A stretch of 64,000 bases of DNA from CALGYY01 sp963678485 (GTDB lineage Bacteria; Bacteroidota; Bacteroidia; Bacteroidales; CAIWKO01): assembly GCA_963678485.1 (NCBI GenBank), contig OY782882.1, positions 3,844,001-3,908,000 of the forward strand. The letters run 5' to 3'. The notes beneath the pieces are model-generated. The model made no database searches. It was not told the origin of the DNA and saw only the letters and a program-made list of their open reading frames with translations. This document shows positions 19,043 through 28,121 of the stretch, one piece after another (the stretch's first letter is position 1; each line of letters starts with the position of its first letter). The position numbers and the translations under genes are program-made.

Positions 19043-20305
19043 ATGCCTGATATCACGCCTAAAAGAGATGCTTTTGCCGTTTGGAGAATTCCTGATTACA
19101 GGAAGTTCACGTCAACACGCTTCTTTCTCACTTTTGCCATTCAAATGCAAAGTGTTGTGGTCGGCTGGCAGGTTTATGATTATACTAAAGATGCCTTTTC
19201 ATTGGGGTTGATCGGAATTGCTGAGGCCATTCCTTTTCTAGTGGTGGCGCTGTTTGCCGGACATGTGGCAGATATCTTCGAACGAAAAAAGGTAATCATG
19301 ATTACTTCCTCTGCCTACCTATTAGCTGCATTTGCCCTCTTTTTACTGAGCTTTGAGTTTTCCGGTGTGTTTCTGAAATTAGGGGTGATACCCATTTATA
19401 GCATTATCTTTTTCACTGGAATTGCCCGTGGATTCCTGTTTCCAGCCGTTCATGCCTTTGTTGCTCAAATTGTCCCGCGTGAGCATTATGCAAATTCTTC
19501 AACATGGAACAGCACGGTTTGGCATATTGCGGCTATCTCCGGACCAGCCGCCGGTGGCTTGATCTACGGCTTTTTGGGTGTGAATGCAGCCTATGCAACT
19601 GTGGTTATTTGTATGGCTCTTAGTATGACATTTCTGTTATTCGTAAGTCGCAGACCCTTGCCTGTAAGCGTGAAGCAGCAAAGCATGATGGCCAGCATGA
19701 AGGAAGGCTTACGCTTCGTTTGGAAGAACCAGGTGATCCTCGGCGCAATGTCACTCGATATGTTTGCTGTGTTATTTGGAGGCGCAATTATTTTGCTTCC
19801 CGTGTTTGCTGCAGAAGTCCTGATGGTTGGACCAAAAGGTCTGGGGTTCCTGCGTGCCGCACCTGCACTGGGAGCTGTGATGATGTCGCTGTTCCTGGCT
19901 TACCGCCCTCCATTAAAACACGCTGGCAGAAATATGCTTATTGGTGTTACCGGCTTTGGTCTGTGCATCATAGGTTTTGCCTTGAGTCAGAATTTTGTAT
20001 TGAGTCTGATACTGCTCGTTGGTACAGGTATGTTCGATAATATCAGTGTAATCGTTCGCAATACCGCCCTGCAATTACTTACACCGGATGAAATGCGCGG
20101 AAGAGTTTCATCCGTCAATAGCATCTTTGTTGGTTCATCGAACGAAATCGGATCCTTTGAATCCGGTCTGGCTGCTCGTCTTCTCGGGCTTATTCCCAGT
20201 GTAATCTTCGGCGGAAGTATGACACTACTTATTGCCGGATTTACTGCACGATTTGCACCCAAACTCCGTAAGCTCAATCTTAAGGAATACATCGCACGCA
20301 AGTAA
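19043..20305 (+). CDS. MFS transporter, EntS/MFS_3-like
   Basis: A 420-aa protein with about 12 hydrophobic segments. A typical motif between TM2 and TM3 reads GHVADIFERKKVI, and a corresponding one lies in the second half. The first half contains TSTRFFLTFAIQMQSVVVGW and SLGLIGIAEAIPFL, characteristic of the MFS_3/enterobactin exporter-like group. The substrate is unknown; siderophores, drugs and metabolites are all possible. It follows the transglutaminase-like gene closely and ends at the second repeat island. Confidence 0.88.
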   Translation: MPDITPKRDAFAVWRIPDYRKFTSTRFFLTFAIQMQSVVVGWQVYDYTKDAFSLGLIGIAEAIPFLVVALFAGHVADIFERKKVIMITSSAYLLAAFALFLLSFEFSGVFLKLGVIPIYSIIFFTGIARGFLFPAVHAFVAQIVPREHYANSSTWNSTVWHIAAISGPAAGGLIYGFLGVNAAYATVVICMALSMTFLLFVSRRPLPVSVKQQSMMASMKEGLRFVWKNQVILGAMSLDMFAVLFGGAIILLPVFAAEVLMVGPKGLGFLRAAPALGAVMMSLFLAYRPPLKHAGRNMLIGVTGFGLCIIGFALSQNFVLSLILLVGTGMFDNISVIVRNTALQLLTPDEMRGRVSSVNSIFVGSSNEIGSFESGLAARLLGLIPSVIFGGSMTLLIAGFTARFAPKLRKLNLKEYIARK

Positions 20306-20370
20306 TTACAGGTTTAATAGGTTTATTGGTTTTGTGATAATTGACCAATTTAATATGTTAATGGGAATTA

Positions 20371-20800
20371 ATGTGAGAATGTGATAATGTGGTAATGTGG
20401 TAATGGGGGGCGGTGCAGAGCATGGAGATTGTTGGATTGATGGAATTTTTTAATGGAAGAAGGTCTCTGCAATCCGCAGGGATTCTGCTTTTGAACTAAT
20501 GCACTAATCCCTTCGACAGGCTCAGGGACCACCCTTCGACAGGCTCAGGAACCGCCCTTCTGCAGGCTCAGGGACCGCCCTTCGACAGGCTCAGGGACCA
20601 GATTTTAGTGTTTTTTTCTAGTGGTTTCGACAAGCTCAACCACCCAAAAACCGCACTGTCGTTGGTTATGGCGCAGGTTGCTGAGCCTGTCGAAGCATCC
20701 TTCTTACCAATAAACCGTCCGGTCCCCGAGCCTGTCGAGGGGTGATGATGTTATCAAATGAATTGTGGCTGCAATGCAGAAGAAAATACAAATTCTTGAA
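20371..20800. repeat. Dispersed ~400-bp intergenic element, copy B
   Basis: This copy matches 8731-9136 (see that entry) in the same orientation, with an expanded number of TTCGACAGGCTCAGGGACC-type units. Like copy A it lies after a plus-strand gene and before a convergent minus-strand gene. Confidence 0.85.
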
Positions 20801-20985
20801 CGGCCCTACTGCAAGCTCGGGAACCACCCCTCGACAGGCTTCGACTTAGCTCAGTACAAGCCGCTCTGGAAACGCCCTTCGGCAGGCTCAGGGACCGGAT
20901 ATTAGTAATTTTTTCTAGTGGTTTCGACAAGCTCAACCACCCCAATAACCCCATAATCCATAACCCCATAACCCAAACAAACAAT
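20801..20985. repeat. Further REP-like units and AATAACCC tract
   Basis: Continues the island with units such as CCCTCGACAGGCTTCGAC and TTTCGACAAGCTCAACCACC. It ends in CCCAATAACCCCATAATCC-like sequence directly before the stop codon of the receptor gene, mirroring 9611-9745. Confidence 0.75.
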
Positions 20986-20987
20986 GA

Positions 20988-23465
20988 TCAAAAATCCATA
21001 TCCATATTCATATCATCTCTCTTCTTCTTGCCGCCACCATTGATTTTGTAAGTCAGACCTAAGAAGAAAACCTGACTGTCGCGGTGTCTTTCGGTGGTTG
21101 TGGTATAGTTTGATCCCCAGGAAATGGAGTTAAACTTCTGCGTCTTAAAAAGATCGGATGCGCGCAAACTTACGCTCAACGCACCTTTGAAGAAGTCTTT
21201 TTTCATACCCAGATCAAACCAGTAGTTCTCCGACAATTTGCCTTGACCCGCACCGCCCGAAAAGTAACGGTCTGAACCACCCGTCGCTGTTACAACCGGT
21301 GAATTGTAATAGAAAGATCCCTGAATATCGAAACCCTTCATTGGTGTCCATGAGCTGTTGATCTTTGCGGTCCAGCTGTAACTGCTGCTGGCTTGAGTGC
21401 TAACATTGTCGCCTTCGTATTGCTGACGGAAATAACTTCCATTGGCGCTTACTTTCCACCACTTGAAAAGCTTTTGAGTAAAAACCAGTTCAATACCGTA
21501 CGAAGTTCCATTATTCAAATTTTCATAAGTTGTATGCGATACTCCATTAGTGTCGAGCGTTGTCACACGAGAAATCATTCCTGTGTTCTGACGATAAAAA
21601 ATAGTGGGAGAAATCCCCGTCCCCTTAATGTTCAAATCATAACCCAATTCGAGTGAATTGATGTATTCCGGCTCCAAATATGGATTTCCTGTGGAAAGGT
21701 TTAGTGGATCGGAGTAGTTGGTGAATGGATTTAATTGCCGCACACCGGGCCTGTTTACACGGCGACTGTAACTCAATTGCAATGCATGATGGTCGCTGAA
21801 TTCGTATTGTAAGTGGATGGTCGGGAACCAGCCAAAACGGTCACGATTGAACTTGCTGCTCTGTGTAACCTGATTTCCCTTAGCAAATGATTCTTCTAAA
21901 CGTATCCCAAATTGATACTTAAACTTCTTAACACTGTTGCTGTATATTCCGTAAATTGCATGTATCTGCTCATTATATATAAAATGATTACTGGTGTTGC
22001 TGTCCAGCAGCCAATTGGTTTGCAGGCTATCGAGGTTGCTTAACTGATAATCCTGATTGTTATGATCGAAATCGAATTTGTATCCTGTTTCTAAACGACC
22101 TTTACCAATGGGTTGCACGTAATCGGTGCGAATCTGTCCTTCGTAATTGTCGTTAAATGTATAACTCATTTGATATTCTGTTTGATCGATATATTGCATG
22201 TTCAGATCATAAGGCTGTAATTTCATATCCTGATCTGCTTCGTTTTTATGAGTCTCCAAAGCCCCGTCAATAGTCCATTCCCTGTTTTTCTGTTCGAAGG
22301 TTTTTTTGTAATTCACATTTACTTCATAGCCAGTGGATGCATTGAGCCCATCTGCAAAACGCTCATAGTAATCAGTGAGCGCGTGGTTGTAATCAGTGGA
22401 TGTGTTTTTATACAAATCATCCGTTTCAAATGCGCGCATGTGATAAGAGCCGGATAATGACAGTGTGTTGAAATCATTAATAAAATAATCGATTCCGGCT
22501 TTTACGTTATGAAATTTTCCATGACGCAAGGATCGGTTGTATTGATCCAAAAATGATGAGGTGTCGTTGAACCACGATTCACGAAGATTCGTAGAATTGC
22601 CGTTCATGCTGAAATAGCGGAGATCGTAATTAGCAAATACATTTATTTTGTTGTAACGATAATTCAGGTTTACTGAACCCATATATTTATCATGGGTACC
22701 AAGGTTTACGCTTACAAGTCCGTTGTAACCCGGTTCTTTTTTCTTCTTTAGAACGATATTGATAATGCCTGACATTCCATCGGGATCATAGCGCGCTGAG
22801 GGATTAGTAACGATTTCCACGCGTTCAATCATGCTGGCTGGCAGCTGATCTAAACTGGTGAAGGCAGAGGGGCGACCATCCACAAGAATCGTCACATTTG
22901 AGCTTCCTCTCAAGCTTACAGTTCCTTCTACATCTACAGTAACTGAAGGTATCGTCTGCATCACATCAATGGCTGTTCCTCCTGCGAGAGAGAGGTTTTT
23001 ATCAACATTCACCACTTTCTTGTCGAGGTTGTATTCCATTTGCTCTTTCTCTGCAGTAATGTTTGCACCTTCAATCATGGTGCTGGTGGTTTCGATAAGC
23101 AAATCACCAAGACTCTTTATAGGAGCATCCGGCTTAATCATGATATCGCGTATGAATCCCGGTTTGTAACCGATAAAATTGGCTTTTACATAGTAGCTGC
23201 CAAAGGGAACTTTTTCAAAACGAAAATTACCTTTTTTATCAGTAACCACACCATTGACCATCGTTGAGTCTTTGGTTTTGAAAAGTACAACATTGGCGTA
23301 CTCTACAGGAATACCGGCCTTTTTGTCGATGACATTACCAGTAATAATTCCTTGTGGAGTCTGATCGGGTCTTCCTCCCGGAGGGCCTTGTTGTGCTGAA
23401 ATTGAGAATGGCTGAACTGCCAGAAAAGTAAAAAGCGTTGCAAATAAAACGTAAATGTTGCGCAT
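20988..23465 (-). CDS. TonB-dependent receptor-like outer-membrane protein
   Basis: An 825-aa protein with a signal peptide (about 1-24) and a carboxypeptidase-regulatory-like domain (about 38-125, GNVIDKKAGIPVEYANVVLF). A plug-like domain follows (VDVMQTIPSVTVDVEG, then SARYDPDGMSGIINIVLKKK), then a large β-barrel of the outer-membrane protein β-barrel family 3 type. It is the last gene of the minus-strand cluster with the Spy/CpxP-like and DUF302 genes. A strong hairpin separates it from the DUF302 gene, so expression may be attenuated. Such proteins import metal chelates or oligomers, or act as signalling barrels. Metal uptake or efflux would fit the neighbours but is inference. Confidence 0.85.
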   Translation of the reverse strand: MRNIYVLFATLFTFLAVQPFSISAQQGPPGGRPDQTPQGIITGNVIDKKAGIPVEYANVVLFKTKDSTMVNGVVTDKKGNFRFEKVPFGSYYVKANFIGYKPGFIRDIMIKPDAPIKSLGDLLIETTSTMIEGANITAEKEQMEYNLDKKVVNVDKNLSLAGGTAIDVMQTIPSVTVDVEGTVSLRGSSNVTILVDGRPSAFTSLDQLPASMIERVEIVTNPSARYDPDGMSGIINIVLKKKKEPGYNGLVSVNLGTHDKYMGSVNLNYRYNKINVFANYDLRYFSMNGNSTNLRESWFNDTSSFLDQYNRSLRHGKFHNVKAGIDYFINDFNTLSLSGSYHMRAFETDDLYKNTSTDYNHALTDYYERFADGLNASTGYEVNVNYKKTFEQKNREWTIDGALETHKNEADQDMKLQPYDLNMQYIDQTEYQMSYTFNDNYEGQIRTDYVQPIGKGRLETGYKFDFDHNNQDYQLSNLDSLQTNWLLDSNTSNHFIYNEQIHAIYGIYSNSVKKFKYQFGIRLEESFAKGNQVTQSSKFNRDRFGWFPTIHLQYEFSDHHALQLSYSRRVNRPGVRQLNPFTNYSDPLNLSTGNPYLEPEYINSLELGYDLNIKGTGISPTIFYRQNTGMISRVTTLDTNGVSHTTYENLNNGTSYGIELVFTQKLFKWWKVSANGSYFRQQYEGDNVSTQASSSYSWTAKINSSWTPMKGFDIQGSFYYNSPVVTATGGSDRYFSGGAGQGKLSENYWFDLGMKKDFFKGALSVSLRASDLFKTQKFNSISWGSNYTTTTERHRDSQVFFLGLTYKINGGGKKKRDDMNMDMDF

Positions 23466-23484
23466 AGATTTGATTGGAAAAAAT

Positions 23485-23506
23485 GGGGAGGAAAAGCCTC
23501 CTCCCC
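23485..23506. terminator. Bidirectional hairpin between receptor and DUF302 genes
   Basis: GGGGAGG (23485-23491) pairs with CCTCCCC (23500-23506). On the minus strand it is followed by ATTTTTTCC, and on the plus strand by GGGTTTTTT, so it could stop transcription either way. It lies between two co-directional minus-strand genes only 48 bases apart, which suggests partial termination. Confidence 0.65.
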
Positions 23507-23513
23507 GGGTTTT

Positions 23514-23915
23514 TTATTTTAATGCATTCGTGATGATGTCCTCGATATCCTGTGTTGTTTCTTTCATTACCGTTTCCACAATGCCGCCAAAGGCAGCTGC
23601 CATCACTCCGGCATTGAGTCGTGAAATATAGGTGCGGCCATCGTAACGCTCATAAACAGAAATACGACATGGCATCAGAGCCGAAACACTGCGCTCAGCA
23701 TCTTTCTCCAAAATTCGGCCGCTATGGGCGGGATGGCAAATTGCCAATACACTCACCGGTAGTACTTCTTTTCCTGCATTTGCAAGAGTTTGCTGTAGAT
23801 TATGTACAGCAGGAAGCTTCCATCCTTTTTCTTCAACAGCTTTGGTGAGACGTTCAATTGTCTCACCAAACCCGTAAGGACTTTGACTTTCCAGAATTAT
23901 TTGTTCTGTGTTCAT
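23514..23915 (-). CDS. DUF302 domain-containing protein
   Basis: A 133-aa soluble protein that is almost entirely a DUF302 domain. It contains ESQSPYGFGETIERL near the start, KGWKLPAVHNLQQTL, the central CHP segment (LAICHPAHSG) and LMPCRISVYE. DUF302 proteins have a small α/β fold and often accompany metal or thiol-stress genes. No signal peptide is visible, so it is cytoplasmic. The gene begins 9 bases after the end of the cysteine-rich Spy-like gene, which implies one operon. Confidence 0.85.
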   Translation of the reverse strand: MNTEQIILESQSPYGFGETIERLTKAVEEKGWKLPAVHNLQQTLANAGKEVLPVSVLAICHPAHSGRILEKDAERSVSALMPCRISVYERYDGRTYISRLNAGVMAAAFGGIVETVMKETTQDIEDIITNALK

Positions 23916-23924
23916 CCTTGTTTT

Positions 23925-24767
23925 TTATTTGGGGCCTTTATCCTTTGAGGGACAGCACTGACCTGCACCAGCACCTGCACCTGCACCGCCGTGTTTCTGG
24001 CAACCTTCACCAGCACCACCTCCCTGTGAAGGGCAACCTGCTTTTTGTTGTTGACATCCGGGATTCTGTTGCTGACAGCTGGATTTCTGCTGCTGACAAC
24101 CTGCGCCAGCGCCTTGCTGCTGGCAACCTGCCTTTTGCTGACATCCTTGTCCGCCACCCTGTGGAGCACAACCTTGTCCCTGACCAGCTCCCCACTGACA
24201 TCCTGGAACGTTACCACCCTGAGGGCATCCTTGTCCACCCTGTGGTCCACAACCTTGACCAGGACCTTGAGGTCCGCATCCCGGTGCTTGTCCACGACCT
24301 TCCGGACAACAGTCTTCGCGATCGTTATCAGCATGTTTCATGTCGAACATTAAACGTTGCTCAGGTGTGAGAACCTTACGTACAGCCTGAATATGCGCTG
24401 CTTTTTTCTTTTCCAGATCAGCTTTGATAACATACATTTCATCAATCGTCTTATTGATTTCAGCCATATTAGGTTCATCAACAGTACTCAGAGTTTTCAA
24501 ATGAGCTTTCTTTTCTGCGATTAAATTCTGAAGCCCCATTTTTTCCTTCATAAACGCAGCTTTCAGCGCTTCGATCTGTGTCTTTTGAGCTGGAGTTAAT
24601 TCCGGCATTTGACAACCTTTTCCACCACCATCCTGATGACACTGTGGGGCTTGTCCCTGTCCACCCGAAGGGCAGGCTGGTTTGTCCTGTGCAAATGCAC
24701 CAAAGGAAGTCGCGGTTACAAACGCTGCAGTTAGTAAGGTTGCAGCAATCATTTTTCTAATTTTCAT
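23925..24767 (-). CDS. Spy/CpxP-like periplasmic protein with Cys/Gln/Gly-rich tail
   Basis: A 280-aa protein with a signal peptide (about 1-26). A helical Spy/CpxP/LTXXQ-type domain follows (about 52-140) with ELTPAQKTQIEALK and LTPEQRLMFDMKHAD. The remaining 130 or so residues are low-complexity Gly/Gln/Pro/Cys with 16 cysteines, mostly as GC or CQQQ units. Spy/CpxP proteins are periplasmic chaperones or metal sensors. The cysteine-rich tail could bind soft metals or form disulfides, which is inference. The next gene upstream encodes a second, smaller protein of the same build. Confidence 0.8.
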   Translation of the reverse strand: MKIRKMIAATLLTAAFVTATSFGAFAQDKPACPSGGQGQAPQCHQDGGGKGCQMPELTPAQKTQIEALKAAFMKEKMGLQNLIAEKKAHLKTLSTVDEPNMAEINKTIDEMYVIKADLEKKKAAHIQAVRKVLTPEQRLMFDMKHADNDREDCCPEGRGQAPGCGPQGPGQGCGPQGGQGCPQGGNVPGCQWGAGQGQGCAPQGGGQGCQQKAGCQQQGAGAGCQQQKSSCQQQNPGCQQQKAGCPSQGGGAGEGCQKHGGAGAGAGAGQCCPSKDKGPK

Positions 24768-24830
24768 AATTTTAATGTATTATTGATAATTATTAATGGA
24801 TTAAAATAATATTACTTTCTGACTTATAAA

Positions 24831-25418
24831 TTAATGTTGTTGGCATCCCTGGGGCTCTTCCATACCGCATCCTTTGTGTTCTTCCATGCCTCCGCAGCCT
24901 TTATGATCTTCCATGCCACAGCCTTTTCCTTTACCTTTTTCGAATCGGCATAACATGGGCTCATCGCCGCAGAAGATACCTTTGAACACAGTGTCCAGCT
25001 TTTTCTTTTGTTCATCATTGCACAGGGCTTTCATTTCGCGGTAATGAACAATATTTAATTTGCGGATTGTCGAATAGATGACACCAATCTCATCGCAGGT
25101 AGCATTGAGCAAACTGTCGTTGGGTGTGGTTTTCATCATTTCCGTGGTGAGTAGATTGCGTTTTTCGCGCATTAGATTGGCCCATACACTCAGAGTATCT
25201 CTGTGAGTTTTTTTGAGTGCATCCATTTGTTTGGTCTGTGCATCGGTAAGATTGAGTTCCTTTTTAAGAAAATCATCTGCCATCCTTCGATGATGCATAT
25301 CCCTGTTTTCGCGGCCGTCGAACGGACGATGCCAGCAAAACATGGCCACAAGCGCCGCGAGATTAATCACGATGAGCACGACCAGTATTATGGTCAATAG
25401 ATTTTTTTTAGTTGCCAT
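24831..25418 (-). CDS. Membrane-anchored Spy/CpxP-like protein with Cys/His/Met-rich tail
   Basis: A 195-aa protein with one N-terminal transmembrane segment (about 8-27). A Spy/CpxP-type helical domain follows (about 48-150) with KKELNLTDAQTKQMDALK. The tail of about 40 residues contains GCGMEDHKGC-type units with repeated Cys, His and Met. It is similar to the heavy-metal-resistance (CnrX/ZraP-like) group of periplasmic metal-binding proteins. It starts 10 bases after the stop of the anti-sigma-like gene. Together with the neighbouring cysteine-rich Spy-like protein it suggests a periplasmic metal or envelope-stress function. Confidence 0.8.
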   Translation of the reverse strand: MATKKNLLTIILVVLIVINLAALVAMFCWHRPFDGRENRDMHHRRMADDFLKKELNLTDAQTKQMDALKKTHRDTLSVWANLMREKRNLLTTEMMKTTPNDSLLNATCDEIGVIYSTIRKLNIVHYREMKALCNDEQKKKLDTVFKGIFCGDEPMLCRFEKGKGKGCGMEDHKGCGGMEEHKGCGMEEPQGCQQH

Positions 25419-25428
25419 AGTTGAGAAT

Positions 25429-25881
25429 TTATTCTTCAGTAAAATAATAGGTTTCGATTACATCCTGCTGACTGACTCCCATTTCGTACTGTCCGGCGAT
25501 GATAGAGTTGCTCTGATCGTTGGTATTGGTGGTAGTGGAAGTATTGTAATTTCCGGAGTACAAATAGTACCCAGTGAAAGCCGTTGCCAAAAGCAGCACG
25601 GTAACCAGCGTGGTATTGAAAACGCGAATGAAGGTAGGAATACGGCGTTCCGATGTTTGAGAACTTTGTTGTAGTTTTGCTTCAATGCGTGAAAATAAAT
25701 ACGGATTTGGATTAATCACTTTCAACTGGGGAATCAGTTGCATGCTTTGTTGTAACTTAAGGTACTGGGCATTGCAGGATTCACATTGTTGAAGATGTTC
25801 GGAAAGTTGCGCTGATTCCTGATCGTTGAGGGTATTGTCAAGATAAAAAATCAGATGTTGTTTTACGTTGGAGCAGTTCAT
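25429..25881 (-). CDS. Anti-sigma factor-like zinc-finger membrane protein
   Basis: 150 aa from the ATG at 25879-25881; a GTG nine codons upstream (25908) is possible. Residues 1-45 form a zf-HC2/ZAS-type domain with the pattern His29-x3-Cys33-x2-Cys36 (HLQQCESC) and an additional Cys3. A transmembrane segment (about 84-106) follows, then a short periplasmic tail. ZAS domains bind and inhibit ECF sigma factors. Here no sigma factor gene is adjacent: upstream lies a divergent acyl-CoA synthetase. It is the first gene of the metal/envelope-stress cluster on this strand. Confidence 0.8.
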   Translation of the reverse strand: MNCSNVKQHLIFYLDNTLNDQESAQLSEHLQQCESCNAQYLKLQQSMQLIPQLKVINPNPYLFSRIEAKLQQSSQTSERRIPTFIRVFNTTLVTVLLLATAFTGYYLYSGNYNTSTTTNTNDQSNSIIAGQYEMGVSQQDVIETYYFTEE

Positions 25882-26028
25882 CTTTTCGAAATTTGGCCAC
25901 TTAGACACAAGGTCTTAAAAAAACTTGCGCTGGAATGAAATTTTTTTTTCTGAGCACAAATAAAAGTTTCATTATTTTAGCAAACTGCTAGCAGGAATGT
26001 TTATCCTTACCTATTCAAATTCAAATAC

Positions 26029-28086
26029 ATGATAAATAAGCAATTGATTCGTCCGGAGAGTATCGTAGTCATTGGTGGTTCTAATGAAACCAGCAAACCT
26101 GGCGGTAAAATTCTAAAAAACATTATTGACGGTGCCTATCAGGGAAAACTCTATGTGGTTAATCCGAAAGATACTGATGTGCAAGGATTAAAGGCCTATG
26201 CTTCAGTTAACGAACTTCCTGTTTGTGATTTGGCAGTACTTGCAATCGCTGCACGATTTATTCCGGAAACCATTGAAACACTTATAAAGGAAAAGAATAC
26301 CCGTGCCTTTATCATTCTGTCAGCTGGATTTAGTGAAGAAAGCGAAGAGGGACGCAAATTGGAGCACAAAGTCGTTGAGCTGATTAATAGTGTTGACGGT
26401 GCATTGATTGGCCCAAACTGCACCGGCATACTCACACCTTATCATCACAGCGTCTTCACGTATCCTATTCCAAAGCTGGATCCACTGGGTTGCGATTTTA
26501 TCAGTGGCTCAGGAGCAACGGCCTGTTTTATCATGGAAGCCGGTATTCCTAAAGGACTCACTTTTGCGAATGTGTTCAGTGTTGGCAATTCAGCACAAAT
26601 GGGTGTTGAAGAAATTCTTGCACATCTTGATGAGACTTATGTTGAAGGCGAGAGTGCTCCGGTGAAATTATTATATGTTGAAAATATCCGCAAACCGGAT
26701 CTGCTGCTCAAACATGCGTCATCGCTGATTCGCAAAGGTTGTCGCATTGCTGCCGTTAAAGCTGGAAGCTCTGAAGCGGGCAGTCGCGCGGCTTCTTCAC
26801 ATACCGGTGCATTGGCCAGCCCCGATGTCGCTGTTGAAGCCCTCTTCCGCAAAGCAGGAATAGTGCGTTGTTACGGCAGAGAAGATCTTATTGCTGTTGC
26901 ATCAATCTTCATGCATCCCCCGTTGAAAGGCAAGAATATCGCAATCATTACTCACGCTGGTGGTCCCGCCGTGATGCTCACCGATGCATTATCGAATGGC
27001 GGAATGAACATTCCTCATATTGAAGGTCCCGATGCAGCCGAGCTTTTAACAAAATTGTTTCCGGGTTCATCAGTGGCCAATCCTATCGATTTCCTTGCAA
27101 CAGGAACTGCAGTGCAACTTGGAGATATCATTGATTATACAGAAAATAAATTCAACAACATCGATGGCATGGCCGTCATCTTTGGAACACCCGGATTATT
27201 CCCATTATTCGATGTGTATAATTTGCTCGACGAAAAAATGAAGTCCTGCAAAAAGCCCGTGTATCCTATACTTCCATCAATACTCACGGCCGAGGCGGAA
27301 GTGGAGGCTTTTATTGAAAAGGGACGCATCAATTTTCCCGATGAAGTAGTATTTGGAAATGCCTTGTCGCGTGTGTGGAACACGCCGGCACCACAGCCTG
27401 AAATTCCTACCGCTCCCGCAATTGATACCAAAGCTATACGTGCAGTTATTGATCAGTGTGTTGATGGATATATTAGTCCTGCTGCCATTCAATCCTTGCT
27501 TGATGCGGCGGGCATTCCACGTGCCGGTGAAGCTGTAGTAACCACGGCCGACGATGCTATAAATGCTGCAAGCAAACTTGGATTTCCTTTGGTGATGAAA
27601 GTTGTAGGTCCAGTGCACAAAAGCGATGTAGGAGGAGTAGTGCTAAATGTTAAAGATGCCGCTACCGTTGAAAAGGAGTTTAATCGCATGATTGTAATTC
27701 CCGAAACCACAGCCATTCTAATGCAACCAATGCTTTCAGGTATTGAGCTGTTCGCCGGTGCCAATCGGGAACCGAAATTTGGACATATGATACTGTGTGG
27801 TATGGGTGGGATTTTTATTGAAGTGCTGAAAGATGTTTCGGCAGGTCTTGTCCCTCTGGGTGTTGATGAAGCAACGATGATGATTCGTCGTCTGAAGAGT
27901 TATAAGATTCTTGAAGGTGTTCGCGGTCAGCAGGGCGTTAATCCGGATCGCCTCGCTGATGTTATTGTTCGTCTCTCCGCGCTCTTACAGGCTGCTCCTG
28001 AAATTGCAGAAATGGATCTTAATCCCTTGCTCGGAAAAGGTGAGCAGGTTATTGCTGTGGATGCACGAATTAAAATTCAACGATAG
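26029..28086 (+). CDS. ADP-forming acetate/acyl-CoA synthetase, fused α-β form
   Basis: A 685-aa protein. An N-terminal CoA-binding Rossmann domain (about 1-130; VVIGGSNETSKPGGKIL) precedes a succinyl-CoA-ligase-like domain with the phosphorylated His258 in SSHTGAL. The C-terminal part (about 465-685) is an ATP-grasp domain with GFPLVMKVVGP and DVGGVVLNV. The enzyme converts acyl-CoA, ADP and phosphate to acid, CoA and ATP, the energy-conserving last step of amino-acid or pyruvate fermentation. It fits the ferredoxin-linked oxidoreductase at 59363-62066, though the two loci are far apart. It probably heads an operon with the genes after it. Confidence 0.9.
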   Translation: MINKQLIRPESIVVIGGSNETSKPGGKILKNIIDGAYQGKLYVVNPKDTDVQGLKAYASVNELPVCDLAVLAIAARFIPETIETLIKEKNTRAFIILSAGFSEESEEGRKLEHKVVELINSVDGALIGPNCTGILTPYHHSVFTYPIPKLDPLGCDFISGSGATACFIMEAGIPKGLTFANVFSVGNSAQMGVEEILAHLDETYVEGESAPVKLLYVENIRKPDLLLKHASSLIRKGCRIAAVKAGSSEAGSRAASSHTGALASPDVAVEALFRKAGIVRCYGREDLIAVASIFMHPPLKGKNIAIITHAGGPAVMLTDALSNGGMNIPHIEGPDAAELLTKLFPGSSVANPIDFLATGTAVQLGDIIDYTENKFNNIDGMAVIFGTPGLFPLFDVYNLLDEKMKSCKKPVYPILPSILTAEAEVEAFIEKGRINFPDEVVFGNALSRVWNTPAPQPEIPTAPAIDTKAIRAVIDQCVDGYISPAAIQSLLDAAGIPRAGEAVVTTADDAINAASKLGFPLVMKVVGPVHKSDVGGVVLNVKDAATVEKEFNRMIVIPETTAILMQPMLSGIELFAGANREPKFGHMILCGMGGIFIEVLKDVSAGLVPLGVDEATMMIRRLKSYKILEGVRGQQGVNPDRLADVIVRLSALLQAAPEIAEMDLNPLLGKGEQVIAVDARIKIQR

Positions 28087-28121
28087 GCTGACAAAAACCA
28101 AGTATTTAATCGACCAATACT

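Noticed and set aside
20754..20984. 76-codon minus-strand frame in repeat island B
   Set aside because: Its protein is the translation of REP-like TTCGACAGGCTCAGG units (LSLSKP-type words), a well-known false gene in Bacteroidota.
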